From: Paracentrotus lividus
Taxonomy: Eukaryota > Echinodermata > Echinoidea > Camarodonta > Echinidae
DNA: 64,000 nucleotides
Direction of reading: 5' to 3'
Assembly (NCBI GenBank): GCA_940671915.1
Contig: CALNVZ010002974.1
Span: 44,857,694 to 44,921,693, forward strand
Part shown: positions 55,022 through 64,000 of the stretch, one piece after another
How positions within the stretch are numbered: the stretch's first letter is position 1
Layout: each line of letters begins with the position of its first letter
Notes under the pieces: generated by a model
Database searches by the model: none
What the model was told of the DNA's origin: nothing
What the model saw: the letters and a program-made list of their open reading frames with translations, nothing else
Position numbers and translations under genes: made by a program

Positions 55022-55298
55022 ATTTTTATTTACAATAAAGAATTATATATTTGCCTACTTTGCTATTCGTCTCGAATCGACCAACCACCGAACTTAACCG
55101 AAAATTGCTCTATTGTCTCCTATTTTCCCTTCCCCTGTGAGAAGGGGTCCTCTTCCGATCGAGGGCACTCAGCCAAACAACTCTCCAACAAACTTCCTCT
55201 TGTCTTCATACCAACCCTAAAATTTTTAGTAGTGGTGGGAACGGGGAAGGAGGAGGGATTGTAGGCAAATATTATAATTCTTATTGTAAATAATTAAA
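55022..55298. mobile_element. Small element sharing its body with the right end at 61.2 kb
   Basis: TATTTACAATAAAGAATTAT at the left pairs with the inverse of TATTTACAATAAGAATTATA at about 55,295, giving about 270 bp with TA at both flanks. Its body (CTATTGTCTCCTATTTTCCC, GAGGGCACTCAGCCAAA) reappears inverted at 61,200-61,400. Confidence 0.65.
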
Positions 55299-58200
55299 AT
55301 TATAGTATGATTTTTATGATTTACTTCAAAAGAGATTATTTGCTCTACTTTGCTATACGGACCAGCACGATTGGTACTGGGGAGGGAAACACCTTACAGT
55401 TTTAAATAATAAGGATGCGCCGTAGCATGATAGGAACAAAGAGAAAAAATTTCTTCCATCGCATAAAGTTTCACTCCATTATTTGATAAGATGACACTTT
55501 CCACGGAAAGATTCCCCTAAAAACATGTCCGCGAGGCTGGTTACCTCGCATCAGGTTCCTGGGATATAACAAATGGCTACCTTGGTCCTCGGCGTGCGCA
55601 GTTTGTACTACTATCATCTCGAGGATAGTTACTCCGGTACGTGGTCCGAAAGATTTCAAGGGATATAACAATATTGGACATTTATCAGGAATCAAAGGAT
55701 GTCACAACGGACGCCTACATTCTGTCAGGTGCCACGATGAAATTGACTAAGAGACCGTAGTAAAATTCTTTACAGACGGAAAATCTGTCTGGATTTTCGT
55801 TTTCAAGGTATGTCGACAAGAGAAAGATGAATATCTCTATATTTCAACCTAAGTGTCTCGTTGATAGAAGATGGAGCGGAGCAATAAACTTTAGCGTTTT
55901 TCCCGACTATTACAAAACAGGTTAGAATCCTTTGGAGGATCTATCCAGACAGAACCTAGAGACGGGTCTGGTGTGAAGGAGGGTAAGCTGGACCGTGAGG
56001 TCTCGCGACACTCAAATTAGAGACCGAGTCTTGGAGATGGGACGTCTAAGAGATAGAAAATAAAACGAATGATGACAGAGAAACGCTGAAAATGACTATC
56101 CATCGGTAAAGAACTTGAAATAGCTGGGATAAGCTGAAAAAGCTAAGGATAGCTGAATAGCTGATCTAAATCCCTCTGGGGTAAGCAGAGAATTACCCCC
56201 GTCGAGTGAAAGATGATGAAAAACGGTATGGACGGGAGGTTTCTCTCGGAACCCACAGAAGAATATCGTTCGGAAGAAGTATTTTACTAGTGGGTACACA
56301 CCTACTCCCTTTAGGTCGAGAGGAGTACAATCGTCAAATCCTGTAGCTCGAATTGACTTCTTGATAACGGCTGAATATAAAAAGGGAGATGTTTCAGGTG
56401 TTCGAGAGTTAGCTCTAACCGCTGCTGTTATGCTAAGAACTCACACCACGGCAAGTGTTTTATGTTCTCTTTAACCAGAGGGAGAACTTATCGTACACCG
56501 CAAGTCCGCCGGGCTGTGGCAGAAGGAGTGATGCATAACTCTCGACGTCCATGCCCTTCTAATTCTTCCTAGTGAAACAGAGAGAATACTAACCGCGGAA
56601 GAACCAAGGATTTCCTCAGTTCCCGGAAATGAAACCGACCAACCTGGGTAAACCCAAACATCTCCTTTATCTAAATCCTAACCTCAGAAACGGAAGATCC
56701 TTACTTGACTGTGAAGAAGCCAAACTGAGGAGAAGTCAAACTGAGGCTTTCGACCTTGCGACTCAGATCTGCCCTGATAATTCTGATGAAAACCAGCGAC
56801 CACTTCTGAAGGACACTGTATGCGTCTGTAAAGAAAAAGTTGTTAAACAAAAGGAAATTTTTCCCAAAAGCGGTATGTGCCGAAGCGACTGACCGATGTT
56901 CTTGCGTTTTTGGCCTTCAGAACCAGAGTTCGAAAAGGCTACTCTGCCTGAGCAGGGGAGAGTAATCCTCTATTGCGAACTAATAAGACATTCATCCCTC
57001 CGATGTCTGTTCAAACCTAAACTGTCCGCTATCTGTTAAAGGGTCCTTGAGATGAGGAAGAAACTTCCTCCATGTCAGGCTCTACCCAAACCTTTTGAAG
57101 ACAATCTCGGAGATTCCCATCACCGAAGCAAGAGGCCTCGATAATCCGAACTCTCCCTGCCTAAATGTGAAGCAGTATGCGCGTCCAAATTAATGAAGAG
57201 AACGGAGGCCATGCCGAGAACATAACCGGGTGAACTCTTCGATCTCTCGCACTCTACGAGTCTGACAATATTCACTTTAGTTGAGCTCCATTGTCTCCCG
57301 GAACGTGAACTCCTTAACCGCCCAAAAAGGAATATGATGTTAAATTCAGGTAAGAGGAATTCTAGGACGGAAACGCGGACTGAATATCAGACTGGAAATC
57401 TCAAGAGCCGAAAATAAGATGATCACCGTTATAAAGTCTGCCAATAATTGGAACAAGGAACCAACTAACTGTTGATAGTCAACATGATATCCTTAACGTA
57501 ATAACACCTAAAAACCTCCTCAACGCGATCCAAGACTCTTTACATCATCCAAACTGGTCTCGTCAGATGATCTGCCAGCGTGTCCGGTTGATCTCCTATA
57601 AAGTAGGGAATCAAATCCTAACTTCAATCACAAAAACAGATGCAGGTCAGAAACTTAACACATAGTCTGCTGCGGTCCTCCCAACTGAGACTACGCGTAT
57701 CGGAGTCTCCGCTTGGGGAAAAAATGTAGAAATTAGACACAATTTAGGTTAATTTTTTCTCGATTTCTCCTTTATACTTGTGTTCCGGACAATTGGTTTT
57801 GACAACGTCAAGTTTTGGTTTTGGATGACTCCGGAAACATACCGCGTACTATGCCTCAAATCTAAATTGAACCGGCACTCTGATGTCCGAAGACATAATA
57901 ATCGTCTGAGATCGAAAAAAGAAAAGTCCTTCCATCGGACCTAATTCCAAACGTAGTGGGAGGTCACCTCAGCGCTTCCCTCCCATACTAAAAGGGATGA
58001 TAGTTCGAAGCGGATCTGAACTACTCCAGTCCTGACTTCCTACCCACTGACCAGCATGATCTCCTCGACCCGACGTGTGATGAAGAGTGTTATGTCTGAC
58101 TTCATTGTCAGACGGTATCCAGTTCGTAGAGATGTTGAATGAGGATTGTAGTTACAAGCCAAACCGAATAATAGACTTGAGAGGTGTTATCAAGCCTTCT

Positions 58201-61200
58201 CCTAAACTACCCTGAATTCCTTGCCAAATTCTGGCCTCGTGAAAAATTCCGACACCCAACGGATTTGGGTCCACCGGAAAGCCAGTCCAGTAAAACTGGA
58301 ATAAGACCACCATGACCACTAGCTGTCTCAGAATCTCTTTCCTGCAGACACTGTCCCTTGGTGGGACAGAAGCGGGGCAAGACCGACCAGATGAAGATTT
58401 TTCAAGATAAAAATTTTTCCTTGTCGAACCTCGAACTCCAGTTCTGACATAAACCTCCCTTCATATTAACTACGGGAGCGATCAGCCCAGTTACAATGAC
58501 CCTCTCTGATCATGAGATTCGATTAGTGACCCGTATTTCACTGTCATCTCAACATTATGACGATAATGTCTGAAAGAGGGGTCCTAGTTCTCCAAAAGAA
58601 TAAACTTCGCCTTAGACCTTTCCTTCATTCTCTACCTAGTTGAGTTAGGTAGAAAACTTAGGCTCTGTATCTCATAAATCTAATCTCGAATTACTGAAGA
58701 TCCTAGGATACTCCGGTTTGAATCCTGCAACAGATCTATAAGGTTAAAAGCTCGGATTCTTCTCGACAAACTCCATTGAGTCCGAAACTGAGTAGTGAAC
58801 TCTTCTCCTGAAGAATAAACGAGACCTGCATCAGATAGACGGGGCCTATACGTCGCCAGTTGTTAATCAACATCATCGAACGCGATCTGAATATCCTTGC
58901 AAGGTGGATCGATGATCTGGCTATCAAACACCCCCCCTTTTTCTTTAAGATAGAGAAATCTAAAAATTTCTCGATGCGGATTCGTGAGAACCGAACCCTC
59001 GAGAGAGGAAGAGTTAAACTCCCTTAATCTAGTGCGTAGTCTTCTTAGTCTCCGATGAATCCCACCACGGAATGGTCGGAGTGACACGACTCTGAAGGAA
59101 CGAACTGCTGCACGTCTGCTCCGAAACTATCGACCGGTAATTACGACATTGTAGAGAATTAACCCATTCCGAGAGACTCCGTACCAATCCCGAGTCCCCT
59201 CCGGTGGGTCTCGAAATTCGCTTCCGAACTCGCAGGAAGCTTCTATTTCCGCCCTAAACTTGCGAATATGATCTCCTCGGGAAGAAACTCAAACATCAAG
59301 TCTACTAGATAGTGCTCACCTATATTTTAAAAATAGGTCGATATTGAAGAAATAGACCGAGAAGGAATATCATTAGCCTTGAAGAAGAAATAAATTTTCT
59401 AAACACCATAATATTCCGTGAAGGAAGATTTTCCGACAACATGTAGATTGACCACCCTCCTGACTCATCAATCTTCGAATTGAAGTCAAGTCAAGTGACC
59501 TAGCCAAAGGAATAGGAAACCATCCCATCCAAGCCGTTCATAATCGCAATCAATTTGTGGCGAGCGATATGACATATAGCTGTAGAATGATCCTTCCATT
59601 AGAAAAAGTGATTGAGGTTCTCTGTAATAATCACCGAGAAGGTGGGACGTGGACGTGACTCGACGAAAAGTCCCCCACTTCTGCATCCTTGTGAGTGTAG
59701 TGAACCCGACTTTGATCACCCATCAAATAACTACGATGTATTGGACTTGATTAATTCCCATGACAAACCAACATGATCATTCTGTCTACAAATAAATCTG
59801 TCGGGATTGATTTACCAGGGCAGGAACCATGGGAAATCGAGATGTAGAAAACAACATGACTGCAATCGATTCTTGAATATATTCAACAGAGATCGATTTT
59901 GGTGAGATCGATTTATTATAATCGATTGTTGTTATGATCGATTCATCAGAGATCGATTTTGGCGGGATCGATTCAAAATTGATCGATTTGGCGTGATCGA
60001 TTCATCTGTGATCGATTATGTTGTAATCGATTCAATCGTGATCGATTATGTTGTGATCGATTCAAACTGTAATCGATTATGTTGTGATCGATTCAATCGT
60101 GATCGATTATGTTGTAATCGATTCAAACTGTAATCGATTATGTTGTGATCGATTCAAACGTGATCGATTATGTTGTAATCGATTATGTTGTGATCGATTC
60201 AAACTGTGATCGTTCGATAATATTCATGATCGATTGATGTGATCGATTACCTACCGATATCGATAACTTTTTTGTTAACGATAACGATACCGATACTGGC
60301 TATCGATACTAGACCGATCTCAGGTGGCAAGCCAACCTTCGATCGATCTCGATCATGTTGGAAAGATCTCACGATCGATCCCACAACTTCCACTAGATCA
60401 ATGTCAACACATGATCATTAACGAAGTTGCCCTCCTCGATCCCTCACCAAGATCGATTTGGGGTGCGTCGCTGGGATAGGCCGACGATAGGCGACTGAAC
60501 CCGTCCCCAGGAGTTCACTTGCGTGACTCCCACACGACAACTTTCCGGGGGCTCGCGGTACCGTAAGTTGTGGACTTACCAGCTGCCACCGGTCCATACT
60601 CGCCCCCGGGCGGGGTTGTGAATCCCGACTTACTTTCGGTGAAAACAAATCTGAACAGCTTTCGTTCCCCGTCTAACTGCTCCGCGGCCTCTAATAAAAT
60701 ATGCAGAGAATCCGGACTTCGTGCCTTCCCTGTAGATGAGACTCTCCGATGAGTCGGCGATGTTTGAAGTCTCAGAGATACAAGAATGGATGATGTTCTT
60801 CTTCCCTCGGAATAAGAAAACACTCTGCAATATATGAAAAGAAAAGACACTTATACAAAGGAGATTAGACTCTGCCCTGGGACAGGAAGGGTCACAAAGG
60901 CCTCTCCCCACCCAACAAAGGGCTTCACTAAACTGAGTGAAATGAAGCGCGGTACGGGAGAACAAAGGCCCGCACCACAAGGGTGCAATATAAAAACACG
61001 CACGTAATGAATGTCAAAAAGCTAGGGAGAAGGTGCCGTAACCCCCAGAAATACTCAAAAAACGGCCCTCAAAATACTCCCAATAAATAGGAAACCACGA
61101 CCTAGACATTAGCTAGGACGACTAAGAGCAAGACCCCACAAATAGGCATCAAAAAAATTCACTAAAAAGTGAAAAACAAACCCATTTGCGGGAGCAAATT

Positions 61201-61418
61201 CTCGAGGTTACTCGCTCGGCGGCAGCCGATGAGAAAAGAGGAAGTTTGTTGGGAGTGTTTTGGCTGAGTGCCCTCATCGTGAGAGGGCGCCCTTCTCACA
61301 GGGGAAGGGAAAATAGGAGACAATAGAGCAAAATTTTCGGGGTTAAAGTATCGGTTGGTTGGGCGATTCGAGGACGAATAGCAAAGTAAGCAAATATATC
61401 ATTCTTTTGAAGTAAATA
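55028..61418. mobile_element. 6.4-kb segment bounded by long inverted repeats
   Basis: The left boundary (TATATATTTGCCTACTTTGC, 55,045 onward) and the right boundary (inverse of ATATATTTGCTTACTTTGC, ending about 61,418) match over about 180 bp with many one-base gaps. Another shorter left-type end, TTTACTTCAAAAGAGATTAT, lies at 55,319, so two nested ends exist. The interior is GC-richer than the flanks, has few open frames above 80 codons and no motif of any transposase I know. It contains the GATCGATT array at 59,850. A large DNA transposon or foldback element is the likely class. Missing coding capacity may reflect decay or sequence errors. Confidence 0.6.
59860..60260. repeat. GATCGATT-rich tandem array
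   Basis: Around 18 variable units built on GATCGATTATGTTGTGATCG / ATTCAAACTG alternate roughly every 21-25 bp. GATCGAT is self-complementary around its core, so the array can pair on itself. Scattered GATCGAT words continue to about 60,470. Confidence 0.85.
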
Positions 61419-64000
61419 CACAAATAAAAAAAATGAACCAAAAACTGGAGTATGTACTATAGAATAATTCTATTGAGATTTAAAGCAGAGCAAGAACAAA
61501 TGGAATCAAATGGCATGTAAAGAAAAAACACAATAATAGAGAGAATGAAATGTTTATCTCCTTGAAATATGAACTGCATGGAGGAAATGATATATGAAAT
61601 TGCAAGACAAGAAATTGATTTTCCCCCCTCAAGAACAAATTCTAATCTTCTGAGAGTTATTAAAAATTATTGAGTGAATTAATTTGATTAAAAAGCATGG
61701 GAAAATTATGGTGTTACATTCATAGAAACAAGAGCTGAAAGCAAAATAATCATCCTCCATCTCTAAATTGATAAAAAAAAAATTTAAAAAACAGTCAACA
61801 ATACTCTCTCTGCTCCTTAAAAAGCATTGATCTCATGGGAAGTTTTTTGTCCTTACCGATAGAGCATTTTTCAACAACTCTATAACCGGAAATCACTCCA
61901 TGTTATAAAAAACAACTTGTGCAACTAATTTCACTCATATTCCTGTAGCATAATTGAAGATGGTAAACTTTTAGATGGCAAATTTGATGTATAAATTCAT
62001 GCATTATTACTATTAAGTATAAGCCAGATTGGCATTCCATTGATGCACAACTAAATCAGTTCTACTCTTCATAATCATAATTTTTTAGGCAATTGAGGTA
62101 TTTCATAGAAAGTACTCTTCAGAAAATGTTTAAAGGAAGGTATTTTGTCAATTTACATACTTTTGAAAAGGCAGAAAGAGGGAAAGAGAGAAAGAGAGAG
62201 AGAGGGAAAACCCAATATCTTTATTCCAGACAATAATAAAATGTATATGGAATGTAATGTTTACCATAATTTTAGAGCATATCTCTTTAGAGTCTAATTA
62301 TCTCCAGGAGGTGACCCATTTGATTTCGAAAAGATTATTGCCCTAATTCCCATGACGACTTTTGGCCTCAGTTGAAATTAAAAGGATAACTCACATGACA
62401 CAAAAAAAACACAACAAAAGCAGTCTCACCATATTTTGTACATGCAGTGGGGGGGGGGGGAGGGGGTAAATTACAAAGACCATACATCAACCACAAACCT
62501 AGTTATTGCGCATAACATGATTTTTCAGTCATTTTACTGTAATTTTGTAAACATTAAAAAAAATATGGTGGAGTGCAGTCTTGCCATTTGACAATCAAAT
62601 CATGGAACCACAAATTGAGCATGCCTGATTTGAGCAACATTGCTTTCTCATGCATGAACATCGATTCTATTCTTCCATCGCCAAACTTTGCCTCTTTACA
62701 TACACAGGCACAATCAAACATTGTATGTCAGCAAAATTATGAATTATGAAATCTTGTTTCATATGGAATTTGTACTCGTTCAGACTGTTCATTATACAAA
62801 ATCTAATTTCAAGGGAGATTAGGTTTGTTTCATTAAAACTCATAGTGGTTTGCCCTCGATAATTTGAATTAATGCTTTAATCAAGGCTTGTCAAGTTTCA
62901 AGATTTTTTTTTCTTCTGACATGTTTTTAAAAGTTTTTTTGTTGTCTATTCCCAATTTACAAAACACTCAAGCTCTTCTATGAATTGTCTCTTGATGAGA
63001 GCATTAAGGGTATATCTACTATACTACAACATAAACTTAAAGCCCCTCTGAATCTAAACTGGAGAATAGAAATGTGAAGATGAAGAAGACAGGAATTAAG
63101 AAAGACAGATAGAAAGAGAGAGAGAGAGAGAGAGAAAGAAAGAAAGAGAAAGATAGAAAGAGACGGAGACAGAAAGAGAGAGATAGAAAGAAAGAGATAT
63201 AAAAAGAGAGAATCAAAGAGATAGAAAAATTGAGAGAAAAATTAAGAGAAAGGGAGGGAGAGAGAGAAAGAGAGAGAGAGAAAGAGGAACAGAAAGAAAG
63301 GAAAAGAAAGAAAGATAAAAAGAAAGAAAGGAAAAGAAAGAAAGATAAAAAGAAAGAAAAGAAGAGAGAGAGAAGGAAAGAAGGATAGGAGAAAAGAGAG
63401 AATAAGAAACTAGGGATAGTAATTGCAAAGGACACCACCCACCTAATGATCTGATTATGGCAGTATATGACGCAATTTGCAAAGGAATTTTTACAAATAA
63501 GATCACACACATAGAAGGTTAATTCATGCTTAATTTCATTTTGTTTTTAACTAAGATATATGCAAAAACTACAAGACACCCCCCCCCCAAAAAAAAAAAA
63601 GAGAGAGAGAGAAGAAAAAAAGAAAAGAATATACTCAAACATTTCCACCATTAGATAAGAGAACCACCCTTCCAAATTTTAGTAATCTAAATTATTCATA
63701 ACTCACATAGAGATCTAAGCATCATGAAATAGATGCCACCATATATCTTCCATGCCTGCATTTTATCAAGTTATATGAATATGCAGAAAATTATGAAATC
63801 AATTTAGCCATTCTTGATGAATTCAACGCCTACAAAACATGAGCCCCAAGGGATTCTCTGATAGACTTGTCGAAGGAAAATATAGACTTGAGTGGTTTTG
63901 TGCTACAATGGAATTAATAGGAGACAGGAAACTGTCAAATAGAGAATATTTGTTTTATACTCCAGAACAGTGTGTCTAAAAATGTAGAACTCTACTTAAA
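61419..64000. other. AT-rich and purine-rich intergenic tail
   Basis: No gene is visible. It contains a G-run near 62,448, a GA-rich simple-sequence stretch at 63,100-63,400 and a C(n)A(n) pair near 63,579. Confidence 0.6.
63098..63412. repeat. GA-rich simple sequence
   Basis: More than 300 bp of AGAGAG, GAAAGAAAG and AAAGAAAG interleaved. Long minus-strand open frames rich in Ser, Phe and Leu here are artefacts of this composition. Confidence 0.95.

Larger units (their letters stand above)
52296..55027. other. Upstream region of the KLHL gene
   Basis: No coding exon is visible. It contains the poly-T/poly-G tract at 52,526, several ACATGTA repeats (for example 53,803-53,822) and the TTAA MITE at 54,300. 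A 5' UTR exon and promoter of the KLHL gene may lie here, but I cannot place them. Confidence 0.5.

Noticed and set aside
60418..60980. Overlapping minus-strand frames of 76-116 codons near 60.5-61.0 kb
   Set aside because: Mutually overlapping, in GC-richer DNA with fewer stops by composition, and with no motif or splice support.
63037..63510. Minus-strand frames of 157 and 99 codons
   Set aside because: Composed of Ser/Phe/Leu from GA-rich simple sequence; no domain or splice context.

Overview
This is eukaryotic, AT-rich DNA: split genes with GT-AG introns, no operons, and a high load of non-autonomous transposons. The gene content (a long HYR-domain transmembrane protein and a BTB-BACK-Kelch protein), the many short MITE-like repeats and the frequent ACATGTA words suggest a marine deuterostome, most likely an echinoderm such as a sea urchin. 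The species call is inference. Splice sites were assigned by eye from open frame, phase and GT/AG consensus.

Layout. (1) 1-3000: a probable two-exon gene for a 65-residue secreted peptide with four cysteines near its C-terminus, with a TATA box. (2) 3.0-11.0 kb: no convincing gene; several inverted-repeat elements, microsatellites and tRNA-like fragments. (3) 11,039 to about 35,600 (+): a large gene for a type I membrane protein. It has a signal peptide, nine HYR modules, two SEA-like modules (the second with a GSVIV autoproteolysis-type motif), one EGF domain, a transmembrane helix and a basic, proline-rich cytoplasmic tail. About 21 exons join in phase without a stop. The transmembrane exon is duplicated; the upstream copy ends in its own stop and could give a short-tailed isoform. 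(4) 35.6-43.9 kb: intergenic space between two convergent genes, with an 8-bp-TSD hAT-like element and other MITEs. (5) 52,005 down to 43,909 (-): a KLHL-type gene whose BTB, BACK and first Kelch exons are intact. Two middle Kelch exons carry several one-base deletions, mostly in homopolymers, which looks more like local assembly error than decay. (6) 55.0-61.4 kb: a 6.4-kb segment bounded by long inverted repeats, with a GATCGATT-rich array inside and no recognisable transposase. (7) 61.4-64 kb: purine-rich and AT-rich sequence without a visible gene.

The two larger genes are functionally unrelated as far as the sequence shows. The first would be a cell-surface receptor or adhesion protein, possibly cleaved into a heterodimer in the way of SEA-domain mucins. 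The second would be a Cullin-3 substrate adaptor. The points most worth a second look are the duplicated transmembrane exon, the SEA cleavage motif, the small secreted peptide, the clustered homopolymer deletions in the Kelch exons, and the foldback elements with intact target-site duplications.
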